Shown here one piece after another: positions 44,887 through 53,886 of a stretch of 64,000 bases of DNA. The first letter of the stretch is position 1; every line of letters begins with the position of its first letter. The notes below the pieces were generated by a model. That model searched no databases and was not told where the DNA came from. It saw only the letters and a program-made list of their open reading frames with translations. The position numbers and the translations under genes are program-made. This stretch comes from Pirellulales bacterium (GTDB taxonomy: Bacteria; Planctomycetota; Planctomycetia; Pirellulales; JAEUIK01), in contig JAIESQ010000035.1 of assembly GCA_019745975.1 (NCBI GenBank), positions 62,001-126,000 of the forward strand. Direction: 5' to 3'.

Positions 44887-45631
44887 CCCTGGAACGGCGA
44901 CCGCGGTCGAACGGCGCACACAACCTGCCGCGCCGGCGATCTTGCGAGCGGTCAACTTGCGGCGCACCTACGCCGATGGCCAGGTAACCGCCCTTAACGA
45001 CGTGTCGCTTGAGGTTCATCCCGGCGAATACGTGGCGATCATGGGGCGCAGCGGCAGCGGCAAGTCGACGCTCTTAAACCTGCTGGGGGCCCTCGATCGG
45101 CCCGATCAGGGCGAAATCTATTTTGAGGGTGAGGCGCTCTCCAAACAGCGCAATCTCGACAGTTTCCGAGCCCAGCGGATCGGTTTTGTGTTTCAGTCGT
45201 TCTACTTGCTCCCCACGCTGACGGCGATCGAAAACGTGCAGATTCCGATGTTCGAGGGGCCACTGAACCCCACGCAGCGGGCCGATCGCGCTCGTGAACT
45301 GCTTAAAATCGTCAACCTCGAGCATCGCCTGAACCATCTGCCGATGGAGTTGTCCGTCGGTGAACGCCAACGCGTGGCGATCGCCCGCGCTTTGGCCAAC
45401 GAGCCCGCCATGCTGTTGGCCGATGAGCCGACGGGCAATCTCGATTCGACCAACGAGGCCGAGGTGCTCGACCTGTTCGATCGCTTGCATCGCGAGCGCA
45501 ACATGACTCTGGTCGTCATCACCCACAGTCAGGACGTTGCCGATCGTGCCGAGCGAACAGTGCACCTTCGCGACGGACGGATTGTTGCCGACGTTGTCGC
45601 CCATCACACTCCCAACTCGAGTCGGTCATGA
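44879..45631 (+). CDS. LolD/MacB-type ABC transporter ATPase
   Basis: A 250-residue ABC ATPase. Walker A is GRSGSGKST, the Q loop is in FVFQSFYLLPTLTA, the signature LSVGERQRVAIARAL (a Val in place of the usual Gly), Walker B MLLADEPTGNLDS, and the His switch VVITHSQDVA. It energises the two flanking permeases for export of lipoproteins, peptides or macrolide-like compounds. It starts within the end of the first permease gene and overlaps the second by ATGA, so all three are one operon. Confidence 0.95.
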   Translation: MSSPGTATAVERRTQPAAPAILRAVNLRRTYADGQVTALNDVSLEVHPGEYVAIMGRSGSGKSTLLNLLGALDRPDQGEIYFEGEALSKQRNLDSFRAQRIGFVFQSFYLLPTLTAIENVQIPMFEGPLNPTQRADRARELLKIVNLEHRLNHLPMELSVGERQRVAIARALANEPAMLLADEPTGNLDSTNEAEVLDLFDRLHRERNMTLVVITHSQDVADRAERTVHLRDGRIVADVVAHHTPNSSRS

Positions 45632-46755
45632 GCTTCTTCAGCATTCCGCTCAAGAGCCTATTGCGCCGCCGCACGCGCAGCGCGCTGACGATTCTTGGCC
45701 TGGGGATCGCCTTGGCAGCAGTGATCTCGCTGGTGGGCATTTCGCAAGGCTTCGAGCGCTCGTTCGTGCGGATGTATCAGCGCCGCGGCGTCGACTTGCT
45801 CGTGCAGCGCTCGGGTGGCGGCAATCGCAAGGACAAGACGCTCAGCGTCAAGCTCGACCCCAAACTGCGGGCGATCAAAGGGGTGCGCGACGTCGACGGC
45901 GGATTGATGGACATGATCGCCATGCCCGAGTTCGACCAGTTCGCCATTATCCTCAACGGCCTGCCGGGCAATTCGCCCGAACTGACGCGCGCCAATGTTA
46001 TCGACGGGCGACGGCTCGAACCGACCGACGAGCGCTCGCTCATGCTCGGCAAAGTGCTGGCGCTGAACATCGGCGCCAAAGTCGGCGACGACGTGAAGAT
46101 CTACGAACAGCCCTACAAGGTAGTGGGCATCTACGAAAGCCCCACGGTGTTCGAGAATGGCGGCGCGATCATCCTGCTTGAGGATTTGCAGCGGCTCACC
46201 GACCTCAATGGCAAGGTGACCGGCTTTGCCGTTTCGATCGACCATCCGGGAAATGAGGCCGAGGTCGCGCGAATCGCCCGCGAAATCCAAGCGCTCGAGC
46301 CGCATCTCGAGGCGATGCGGCCCGACAAGCTCGTCGCCGAAGTTCAAGAAGTGAAAGCGGCCAAGGCCACGGCCTGGATCACCTCGGCGATCGCGCTGGT
46401 GATCGGCGCCATTGGCATGCTCAACACGATGGTCATGTCGGTTTTCGAGCGGACGCGCGAGATCGGCACGCTGCGCGCGATCGGCTGGCGGAAGAGCCGC
46501 GTGATGCGGCTGATCCTGCTCGAGGCGACCTTCTTGAGCATTAGCGGCGCGGTCGCCGGCGCGATTGCCGCCGTCGGCATCACCAAGATCATGAGCAGCC
46601 TGCCGCTCACCAACGGCTACATCGGCAGCGAGATCGCCCCGGCCGTATTCGTGCAGGGATTCGTGATCGCCCTGCTGGTTGGGTTTTTCGGCTCGCTTTA
46701 TCCCGCCTGGTGGGGGGCAAGCCTGTCGCCGATCGAGGCGCTAAGGCGCAAGTAG
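45628..46755 (+). CDS. MacB/LolE-type ABC transporter permease 2
   Basis: The 375-residue product is a paralogue of the upstream permease. It has an N-terminal helix (ALTILGLGIALAAVISLVGI), a periplasmic domain, the ERTREIGTLRAIGWRKSRV coupling motif and three C-terminal helices (ITSAIALVIGAIGMLNTMVM and two further). Two different permeases plus one ATPase match LolCDE/MacB heteromeric exporters. It overlaps the ATPase gene. It is convergent with the LPS-kinase-like gene. Confidence 0.92.
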   Translation: MSFFSIPLKSLLRRRTRSALTILGLGIALAAVISLVGISQGFERSFVRMYQRRGVDLLVQRSGGGNRKDKTLSVKLDPKLRAIKGVRDVDGGLMDMIAMPEFDQFAIILNGLPGNSPELTRANVIDGRRLEPTDERSLMLGKVLALNIGAKVGDDVKIYEQPYKVVGIYESPTVFENGGAIILLEDLQRLTDLNGKVTGFAVSIDHPGNEAEVARIAREIQALEPHLEAMRPDKLVAEVQEVKAAKATAWITSAIALVIGAIGMLNTMVMSVFERTREIGTLRAIGWRKSRVMRLILLEATFLSISGAVAGAIAAVGITKIMSSLPLTNGYIGSEIAPAVFVQGFVIALLVGFFGSLYPAWWGASLSPIEALRRK

Positions 46756-46778
46756 GGGCGCGATTCGGCGCCAGTCAC

Positions 46779-47606
46779 TCACAGCCGGTTCTTCGCCGAA
46801 TGGCGCGCGATCAGTCGCCGCTTGAGCCCGATGCGCCAGATGAGCGCCCGATCCAGCCGCCGAAATGGCCGGTTCAAATAACGCCGCAAGAAGCGCAATC
46901 TCCCTAGCGCGCCGACCGCGTCGGCCGAATAATCCAATTGCGCCAGGTCTTTCACGCGCCAGCGCGCCCCCAGCCGCCGTCGCACGCGGGCCCGACCCAA
47001 ATCGATGATGTGCAGGCCCGGCGGGCCAACTTCTTCTGGCACGAGCACGTGGCACAAGTAATAGTCCTGGTGATGCACCCCAGCCTCGTGCATCACGCGG
47101 GTGAGCGGAGCGAGTTTTTCGATCGCGGTGCGATAGGCTTCGCCGGCTGCCGCTTCGCTCGGGCAGTGAGCGTCGATCCACTCGGTCAGCTTGACGTAGC
47201 CTTCAAGCGCCTCGGTGAGCACGAACGAGCGCCGGCCCGATTGGCCGAACATCACCGGCGTCATCGTGGGCAGCCCGAGCCGATGGAAGGTCAGCATCGC
47301 GTCCCATTCAACCCGCGCGCCGACGATCGGCCGCGTGAACTTGAGGAGCGGTTTGAAGTATTCGCGCCACGGCGGCGGGCCGTAGCGCTTGATATAGAAC
47401 GCCCGCGGTGCCGCGGGGCAGTCGTTTTGCCCGTTTTCAATCTCCAGTCGCACCGTCTCGCGCGCGCCTTGCCGGCGGGCGATCTGGCCTTCGAGCGTCA
47501 TCATCCGCTCGAACGACGTCCAACCCTGTCGCGACAACAGCGGCGCGAACTGACGGTTGACCAGCAACCGCCCGTTGTCCCAGGTTTCGAAAGCAAACTC
47601 GTTCAC
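46779..47606 (-). CDS. lipopolysaccharide kinase (WaaP/InaA-like)
   Basis: A 275-residue protein-kinase-fold enzyme starting at GTG 47606, which overlaps the glycosyltransferase stop (GTGA). It has FYIKRYGPPPWREYFKPLLKF (the Lys of the kinase fold), the catalytic-loop-like HHQDYYLCHVLV (about 183-194) and the DFG-like IIDLGRARV. The Kdo/WaaP family phosphorylates inner-core sugars. With the upstream GT4 glycosyltransferase it forms a surface-sugar pair. It lacks a transmembrane segment. Confidence 0.88.
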   Translation of the reverse strand: MNEFAFETWDNGRLLVNRQFAPLLSRQGWTSFERMMTLEGQIARRQGARETVRLEIENGQNDCPAAPRAFYIKRYGPPPWREYFKPLLKFTRPIVGARVEWDAMLTFHRLGLPTMTPVMFGQSGRRSFVLTEALEGYVKLTEWIDAHCPSEAAAGEAYRTAIEKLAPLTRVMHEAGVHHQDYYLCHVLVPEEVGPPGLHIIDLGRARVRRRLGARWRVKDLAQLDYSADAVGALGRLRFLRRYLNRPFRRLDRALIWRIGLKRRLIARHSAKNRL

Positions 47607-48751
47607 GCGCGCCCTTTTTCGCGGCAGACTTCGGCCAGCACTTCGGCGGTTTCGCGAGCATTGCGCTGCGGCGTAAACGGCAGCGCGCTGCCGGCGGCGC
47701 TGGCCGACATGGCCGCGCGCTGCTGCTCCGACAAATCGAAGAACTCGTCCAGCCTCGCAGCCAGTTCCTGCACCGCCCAAGCATCGCGGATCACGTAGCC
47801 GTTGCGACCCGGTTCGATCACCTCGGCGCCGCCGGCCGTGGCGGTCGTGATCACCGGCAGTCCGCAGGCGAGCGCTTCGAGATGCACCAGACCGAACGGC
47901 TCGTACGCGGTGGGCGAAACGAAAACGTCGCCCGCGCCATAATACCTCTCGATATCCTCGCGACGCCCGGCGAATGTCACGCGCTGGGCCAGCCCCAGAC
48001 TGTGTGCTAACCGCGTGTAGTGTTGAATCGGTCCCGCGCCGACGACCAGCAGACGCAATTTGGGATTGCTGGCCTGCACCATCGCCATCAGCACGGTCGC
48101 CAGCGGCTTGCCGCGGAAATCCATCGACGCATAGACGATCAGCGGACAATCGCGCGACACTCCCAAGCTGCCGCGCACCGCATTGCGCTCTTGGCGCACG
48201 TCGACGTGAAACACACTGCGGTCGACGCCGTTGTAGATCGTGCGAATGCGCTCGCGGGGCACGCGGTAGTACTGTTGCAAGAGCCGCGCGTCGAGCTGCG
48301 ACTCGGTGATGATCCGCCGCGGTCCGCCGGGTCCGCAGAGCGCGCGCTCCAATTCGAGGATCGCGCGGTGCCGCGGATTGAGGCGCCCCTCCCAGAAGCG
48401 GCGCAACCGGCCAGGGTACCGCACCTGCAGCCAGTGGGCCTGCAAGCGATCGGTGACGCGATAGACATCGAGCCCCGCGGCTCGCGACAGCCCCAGGCTC
48501 ACGTCAAAATCACCTGTGGCCAGCGCGTGGCTGGCGTTTTCGGCGAAGGAGCGGTTCTTCATCCAACTCGTGGCGTTGTTGACTTCGATGGGCAAGAAAT
48601 CAAGCTCGTCCTGGAGGTCGGCATCGATCGATTCGCCGATCACCGTGACCGCGTGCCCCAGCGCGATCAACTCGCGCGCCAATTGCGCGCAGTAGCGCTC
48701 GGCGCCTCCGCGCCGCAACGAGCATTCCTTGCGAACGAGCGCAATCTTCAT
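47603..48751 (-). CDS. family 4 glycosyltransferase
   Basis: From ATG 48751 the protein is 382 residues. The GT-B fold shows in KIALVRKECSLRRGGAERYCAQLARELIALGH, the donor-site segment TAYEPFGLVHLEALACGLPVI with the EX7E pattern typical of retaining GT4, and GGAEVIEPGRNGYVI. It adds a sugar to a lipid or oligosaccharide in the envelope; the sugar is unknown. Its last bases overlap the LPS-kinase-like gene, which supports a role in LPS-core-like modification. Confidence 0.92.
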   Translation of the reverse strand: MKIALVRKECSLRRGGAERYCAQLARELIALGHAVTVIGESIDADLQDELDFLPIEVNNATSWMKNRSFAENASHALATGDFDVSLGLSRAAGLDVYRVTDRLQAHWLQVRYPGRLRRFWEGRLNPRHRAILELERALCGPGGPRRIITESQLDARLLQQYYRVPRERIRTIYNGVDRSVFHVDVRQERNAVRGSLGVSRDCPLIVYASMDFRGKPLATVLMAMVQASNPKLRLLVVGAGPIQHYTRLAHSLGLAQRVTFAGRREDIERYYGAGDVFVSPTAYEPFGLVHLEALACGLPVITTATAGGAEVIEPGRNGYVIRDAWAVQELAARLDEFFDLSEQQRAAMSASAAGSALPFTPQRNARETAEVLAEVCREKGRA

Positions 48752-48924
48752 GCCGCGAACGGTCCTTGAACTTCGCTGTACCGCCCGCGGAAAGGTATAG
48801 CCCGAGCGGCCCAGTTTCACCAAGGCCAGCCGTCGCCGAGGGTTTCCCGATCGGCGGGAAAACGACAGAATGCAGGCCAACGCGTGCGGTTGAAAGAGCT
48901 TCCACCACAGCCAGCGGCGGCAAC

Positions 48925-50250
48925 ATGCAGCGAATTGTCATCATTGGTGGCGGATTCGGCGGCCTCAACGCGGCGCGCGGGCTGCGGCGCTCGCCCTGCC
49001 AGGTCACGCTCGTCGATCGGAGGAATTTCCACCTCTTTCAACCGCTCCTCTACCAGGTGGCGACGGGCGGCTTGTCGCCGGCCAATATCGCGGCTCCGCT
49101 ACGTTCGATCTTTCGTCGGCAGCGCAATCTCGAAATCGTGATGGACGAAGCGGTCGATATCGACGTCGCGGCCCGGCGCGTCGTTTTGGCCGAGGGATCG
49201 CTCCCCTACGACCAGCTCGTCGTGGCCGCTGGCATGCGCCCCTTCTATTTTGGCCACGATGCCTGGTCGCGCGCGGCGCCTTCGCTCAAGACCGTGGAGG
49301 ATGCCACCGATATCCGCAGTCGCATCCTCAGCGCTTTCGAAGCGGCCGAACGCAGCCCCGCCGGCGACGCGCGACAGAGCTGGCTGACATTTGTGCTGGT
49401 GGGAGCCGGCCCAACCGGCGTGGAATTGGCCGGCGCGATTGGCGAACTGGCGCATCATACGCTGCGCCACAATTTTCGCCTCATCAACCCGGCCGACGCC
49501 CGCGTGCTGGTGGTCGAAGGTGAGAACCGCGTCCTGCCCACCTATCCGCCCGACCTGTCGGCCAAAGCGCAGCAATCGCTGGCACGCCTGGGCGCGACGG
49601 TCTGGACGAACGCGCGCGTGATGGACATCCAGACCGACCACGTCGTGATTCGCTCGGGCGATCGCGACGAGCGGATCGCGACGCGAACCGTGATCTGGAC
49701 CGCCGGCGTGCAGGCCGAATCGCTGGCCGGCCGCCTGGCCGCGGCCACGGGCAACAAAACCGATCGCGGCGGGCGCTTAATCGTCGAACCCGATTTCACG
49801 CTCAGCGGGCATCCCGAGATTTTCGTCATCGGCGATATGGCGAACTACCCGCGCGACGGCGGTAAACCGCTACCCGGCGTTGCTCCCGTGGCGATCCAGG
49901 CCGGGCGCTACGTGGCGCGTGTGATCGATTGTCGGCTGCGCGGTGCGTCTCCCCCGAAGTTCGCCTACAAGGACCGCGGCGACATGGCCACCATCGGCCG
50001 CGGCGCGGCGGTCGCCGATTTGCGCTTCGTGCGATTCTCGGGCTATCCCGCCTGGTGGGCCTGGCTGCTGATTCACCTCTTGAATATCGTCGACCACGAG
50101 AGTCGCCTGCTGGTGCTCGTGCAATGGGCCTGGAACTACTTCACGCGCAATCGGGCGGCGCGATTGATCACGGGGGATGAGCAGCGGACGAGCGTTACGA
50201 CGGCGCCGATGGTTGCGGACCAGCCGTCCGGCGCAAGAGACTCTCGCTGA
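48925..50250 (+). CDS. ndh: type II NADH:quinone oxidoreductase-like
   Basis: The 441-residue flavoprotein has an FAD-binding GGGFGGLNAARGL near the N-terminus, a second dinucleotide motif in FVLVGAGPTGVELAGAIGEL for NADH, and the FAD-contacting FVIGDMANYPRDGG. The C-terminal region has an amphipathic membrane-binding stretch (WWAWLLIHLLNIVDHESRLLVLVQWAWNYF). NDH-2 enzymes pass electrons from NADH to quinone without proton pumping. The ATG at 48925 is chosen because an extension to 48766 has no flavin-related sequence. It stands divergent from the glycosyltransferase gene. Confidence 0.93.
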   Translation: MQRIVIIGGGFGGLNAARGLRRSPCQVTLVDRRNFHLFQPLLYQVATGGLSPANIAAPLRSIFRRQRNLEIVMDEAVDIDVAARRVVLAEGSLPYDQLVVAAGMRPFYFGHDAWSRAAPSLKTVEDATDIRSRILSAFEAAERSPAGDARQSWLTFVLVGAGPTGVELAGAIGELAHHTLRHNFRLINPADARVLVVEGENRVLPTYPPDLSAKAQQSLARLGATVWTNARVMDIQTDHVVIRSGDRDERIATRTVIWTAGVQAESLAGRLAAATGNKTDRGGRLIVEPDFTLSGHPEIFVIGDMANYPRDGGKPLPGVAPVAIQAGRYVARVIDCRLRGASPPKFAYKDRGDMATIGRGAAVADLRFVRFSGYPAWWAWLLIHLLNIVDHESRLLVLVQWAWNYFTRNRAARLITGDEQRTSVTTAPMVADQPSGARDSR

Positions 50251-50254
50251 CAGT

Positions 50255-50692
50255 TCATGTTCCGAAGGCGGCCTTGATTCGAGCAATCCCGTCACGCAAC
50301 CGTCCGCGGAGTTCGACGTCTTGCTCACATGCCGCGCGAAATAATATTAGCCGCCGTTGAATTTCATGCGCGGTCTCTACACCGTGCGTAGCAAACGGTT
50401 GACTCTCTGCCCTGGCAAGGTCAAGGCTGTAGTCCGCCTTGATGCGATTGGCGTGCAAATCAGAGAGGAGATTCGCAGCGACGCTTGCATCGGGATGGTT
50501 TGCACTCCCGAGATAAAGGGGAACCAAGTTGTGGGCCTTTCCGCTGCCGCACGACTCGGAGGCCAGATCGATCAACACGGCCCGAGCGACGTGGAACGCG
50601 CCATAATAAGCGCGGCTGACTGCGCTCCGAGCCCCCGACTTGCCCATCGAGACCAGTTTGCCCGAGAGCGTGATGAAATCAGCAGCATCCAT
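50255..50692 (-). CDS. HEPN-domain protein
   Basis: A 145-residue HEPN protein. The family pattern SRAYYGAFHVARAVL (about 24-38) and the KAHNLV segment resemble COG1895/2250 members. HEPN proteins are often toxins or RNA-binding partners. The ATG is immediately after the TAA of the upstream minus-strand gene (TAAATG), so the two are coupled. It is likely a two-gene module; the partner is not a recognisable nucleotidyltransferase. Activity unverified. Confidence 0.82.
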   Translation of the reverse strand: MDAADFITLSGKLVSMGKSGARSAVSRAYYGAFHVARAVLIDLASESCGSGKAHNLVPLYLGSANHPDASVAANLLSDLHANRIKADYSLDLARAESQPFATHGVETAHEIQRRLILFRAACEQDVELRGRLRDGIARIKAAFGT

Positions 50693-51091
50693 TTATGATG
50701 GCATCACTGACAGGCGTAGCTTTCCTGAGCTACCGGCCATCAATCCACGAATTCGCTCGTGCCATTGAATCTGTCGCTCGATGATCTCTCGCGCATCACC
50801 CGACCAATCAACTGTCACGACCACGAAGGGACAATCTGGCTCCTCCGGATCAAATGTGGCCTCAAACTTCGGGACGCAACCGAATAACTCCTGAGTCACC
50901 GAACAGAGGTCCAAAATCCGTGGATCTTGTTGGATGGAGCTTGCTTCATCTGGGTTGACTGCGCCCCGATCAAGTCTCGCTCGCAATTCAGCTACTTCAA
51001 GTTCGAGCGAGGCAATTCGGAGCGACTGTCGCACGAGCTCGCTGGCTTGCTCAGGAGTCGCATTCGCCGACACGGTGCTGTCGAGTTCCAT
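50693..51091 (-). CDS. unknown protein coupled to HEPN gene
   Basis: A 132-residue protein with an N-terminal helical/coiled-coil stretch (QSLRIASLELEVAELRARLDRG). A compact C-terminal domain includes CPFVVVTVDWSGDAREIIERQIQWHERI. No family is recognised. It ends at the base before the HEPN ATG. It could be the antitoxin or regulator of the HEPN protein, by position only. Confidence 0.7.
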   Translation of the reverse strand: MELDSTVSANATPEQASELVRQSLRIASLELEVAELRARLDRGAVNPDEASSIQQDPRILDLCSVTQELFGCVPKFEATFDPEEPDCPFVVVTVDWSGDAREIIERQIQWHERIRGLMAGSSGKLRLSVMPS

Positions 51092-51238
51092 GGCAAACCT
51101 CGCGGAACGTGACCTTCGATACGCGGCGCTTGAAGCAAACTATTCAGATTCGATCGAGCGACACCAACGGCAATTGTAGCCTGTATAATTGCTCTGATAA
51201 AGTTCATCAGATTAGAGACACATCCCGGTAATACTTCG

Positions 51239-52021
51239 ATGAAGCTCCTCGACATGTTCAAGCTCACCGGCCGGCGAGCGGTCGTCACCGGCGGCACACG
51301 CGGCCTGGGGCTGGAGATGGCCCGCGGCCTGGCCGAGGCAGGCGCCGAGCTGATCGTCGCCAGCCGCAGCGAAGAGCACCTGGCAGCCGCGCGTGACGAA
51401 CTGCTGGCGGCCGGCGCGCCATGCGTCGAGGCCCTTACCGCCGACCTGATGACACCCGCTGGTGCCACGGAGTTTTGCGAGGACGTGCTGCGACGCTTCG
51501 CCCCGATCGACATTCTGATCAATAACGTGGGCGGGCGGCGCGTCAACTTTCCAACCGAAGACCTGCCGCTCGAAGACTGGCAGCGCATTCTCGACCTGAA
51601 CCTGACGCAAGCCTTCCTCTGCACCAAGTTGATCGGCGGCGCCATGCTGCCGCGGCGCCGCGGCCGCGTGATCAATGTCAGCTCGATCTCCGGCTTCGTC
51701 GCCGGCAAGCAGATGCGCGGCCGTTCCTACGAAACCTCGAAGGCAGCGCTGGCCATGTTCACCAAAGCCGTGGCCGCCGATTGGGCACCACACGGCGTGA
51801 CGGTCAACGCGATCGCCCCGGGCACGTTCCTGACCGACGCCAATCGCCGCTGGTTCGCCGATCGTCCTGAACTGAAGACTGAAATTGAAGCCACGATCCC
51901 GATGGGCCGGCTCGGCGAACCGCGCGAGATTGCCGGCCTGGCGCTCTACCTGGCCAGCGACGCGTCGAGCTACATGACTGGCTCGGTGATCGTCATCGAC
52001 GGCGGTCGGCTCCTGTGGTAG
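51239..52021 (+). CDS. short-chain dehydrogenase (gluconate 5-dehydrogenase/KduD-like)
   Basis: A 260-residue classical SDR. It has GGTRGLGLEMA (nucleotide site), INNVGGRR, the Ser in INVSSISGFVAG and the YETSK catalytic pair (residues about 163-167). The C-terminal SYMTGSVIVIDGGRLLW is typical of sugar/gluconate dehydrogenases. It is likely cytosolic and NAD(P)-dependent. All expected catalytic residues are present, unlike the SDR at 30647. It follows the HEPN module in opposite orientation. Confidence 0.92.
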   Translation: MKLLDMFKLTGRRAVVTGGTRGLGLEMARGLAEAGAELIVASRSEEHLAAARDELLAAGAPCVEALTADLMTPAGATEFCEDVLRRFAPIDILINNVGGRRVNFPTEDLPLEDWQRILDLNLTQAFLCTKLIGGAMLPRRRGRVINVSSISGFVAGKQMRGRSYETSKAALAMFTKAVAADWAPHGVTVNAIAPGTFLTDANRRWFADRPELKTEIEATIPMGRLGEPREIAGLALYLASDASSYMTGSVIVIDGGRLLW

Positions 52022-52120
52022 CGGTTGCTCTCCAAGATTGACACGATCCTCGCGCAAAGCCCAGCGAAGGCTGCCATCGGGTGCCGCGCGCCGAAGGCCG
52101 ACGCCAGCCTTCCCTGGGCT

Positions 52121-53749
52121 TCATTGATTTGTCGCCGATTCCACCGGCAAATCGTACGCCGCCATCTCGATGTGGTTGCGGACGTAGATGCGAGGGCCAA
52201 CCATGGCCGGGTTGTTCCAGGTCTTTCCTTCGATCGCCTGAATTCGCCCCAGCTCGCGGTGCGCCTCGGGCGTCGCCTCGACAAGGACCAGCTCACCCGA
52301 TTCAGCCAGGATCACCAGCAGGTCTCCGCAGAGGAGCATCTGACCGTGCCCGTAGCGACCCCCTTGCCAAACGCGCTTGCCGGTTGCCACTTCGAGGCAC
52401 GTCAGAATGCCCTTGTTCAAGCCGTACACGTAGCCTTCGTAAAGCAGGGGGTTGGCGTAGGAGCACTTGAGGAAGTTGTTGCGCCAAACTTCGCGGGCGG
52501 TCCATTGGCCATCGGCTTCGGCGACTTCGATAACGGCCGCGCCGCTGTCCGAGGAAATCAGGAGCCGGTTGGGCGCTACTAGCAGCGGTTGTGCCGCGTT
52601 GATATCAAAATTGCTCGGCCACAAGACGCGCCACAGTTCGCGGCCGTCAGCCGGATCGTGCCCTGCCAGGCCTGGCGTATCGAAGACAACGAGTTGCCGC
52701 TTACCCGCCACGTCGAGCAGCATCGGCGATGCGTAGCTGGCGCGTCCGTGACCACCGGCCCAGGCGAGGTTGCCAGTCGTTCGATCGAACGCCAACAGCG
52801 CGTGGCTGTCGGCCGCCGCGGCGGCGCCGGGCGGTTGCTGGTCGCCGGGATTCACGACAACCCAGTTCTCGTACACCAGCGGCGAGCCGCACATCCCCCA
52901 CTGCAGATTGACGGCGTGATTCGTCTGCAAGATATCGTGCCTCCAGATTTCTGATCCATCCTCAGGCTTGAGACAGAGCAATACCCCGGTTGCACCCAGG
53001 GCATACAGCCGGTCGTCGGCCAGCGTCGGCGTCGCGCGCGGCCCGTCGCCGCCCAGCGTCTCGTGAAACAGGGCCGGGTATTCAACAAGCCAGCGCTGAC
53101 GTCCCGACTCGGCGTCGTAGGCGACCACAGCTTCCTGATCGCGGCGCTGCTCGATCGTGACAAGCATCGGGCCGACAACGACAAAGCCCGCATATCCCCC
53201 GCCGACTGGCTGCTTCCACGCAAGCTTCGGAGGAGTCTTAGCCCAGTCGCGCGCCAACTGTGGCGGATCGGGCACGACCCCGTCGCGGTGGATGCCTCGA
53301 TATTCGGGGCAGTCATTGGGTCGTACCGCGAGCTCGTCGGCGCTAAACGCGGTCGCATCGGCCGCGTGCTGCTGGCGATGCGATTCGAGCGCGTCGCTGC
53401 GCGATTTGCCCAGCCGCCAAACGATCGTTGGATGCATGTCGCCCGAGTATTCGATGCGATCGATCGCCAAGTACAGCGCCAAGCCAACCGCCACCAGCGA
53501 AATCGCCAGCAACAACCGCAGGTGCCCGCTTAGGCCCGAGGCCAACAGCAGCCACAGTATTAACGCCAGCCCGCTTGCTCCCACGACGACGAACAGGATT
53601 GAATTGCGGATGCCGCGGTCGAGATTCTCCGTGGGAATCAAGACGAGCGCGGCCATCACCACAGCCGAGATCGCCAGCACGACCCAGGGAAACCAGCGAC
53701 GACGGACGCGCGGCGCGGCTGGCACTGCCGCGGATTCAGCGTGCGACAT
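52121..53749 (-). CDS. membrane-anchored PQQ-like beta-propeller protein
   Basis: A 542-residue protein with N-terminal hydrophobic helices (WVVLAISAVVMAALVLI, ILFVVVGASGLALILWLLLAS, LLLAISLVAVGLALYLAI). The large C-terminal PQQ/BamB-like propeller (about 190-540) has repeats such as VAYDAESGRQRWLV, LCLKPEDGSEIWRHDI and ALLAFDRTTGNLAWAGG. Planctomycetes encode many such proteins, some linked to polysaccharide breakdown; the ligand is unknown. No signal cleavage site is clear, so it is probably an inner-membrane-anchored periplasmic propeller. Confidence 0.88.
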   Translation of the reverse strand: MSHAESAAVPAAPRVRRRWFPWVVLAISAVVMAALVLIPTENLDRGIRNSILFVVVGASGLALILWLLLASGLSGHLRLLLAISLVAVGLALYLAIDRIEYSGDMHPTIVWRLGKSRSDALESHRQQHAADATAFSADELAVRPNDCPEYRGIHRDGVVPDPPQLARDWAKTPPKLAWKQPVGGGYAGFVVVGPMLVTIEQRRDQEAVVAYDAESGRQRWLVEYPALFHETLGGDGPRATPTLADDRLYALGATGVLLCLKPEDGSEIWRHDILQTNHAVNLQWGMCGSPLVYENWVVVNPGDQQPPGAAAAADSHALLAFDRTTGNLAWAGGHGRASYASPMLLDVAGKRQLVVFDTPGLAGHDPADGRELWRVLWPSNFDINAAQPLLVAPNRLLISSDSGAAVIEVAEADGQWTAREVWRNNFLKCSYANPLLYEGYVYGLNKGILTCLEVATGKRVWQGGRYGHGQMLLCGDLLVILAESGELVLVEATPEAHRELGRIQAIEGKTWNNPAMVGPRIYVRNHIEMAAYDLPVESATNQ

Positions 53750-53886
53750 GTTGTTGAGTCCTTTCTCAATCGAGGCGCCGCCGGCAGAATAGCCGAGCGA
53801 ACGTTATGAGTGCGGCGCCCGACGCGCCCAATTCTAGCAAAGGGGCCTCGGCAAGGCGTCGAGAAATTCGTCGCCAGCGGCGCGCG

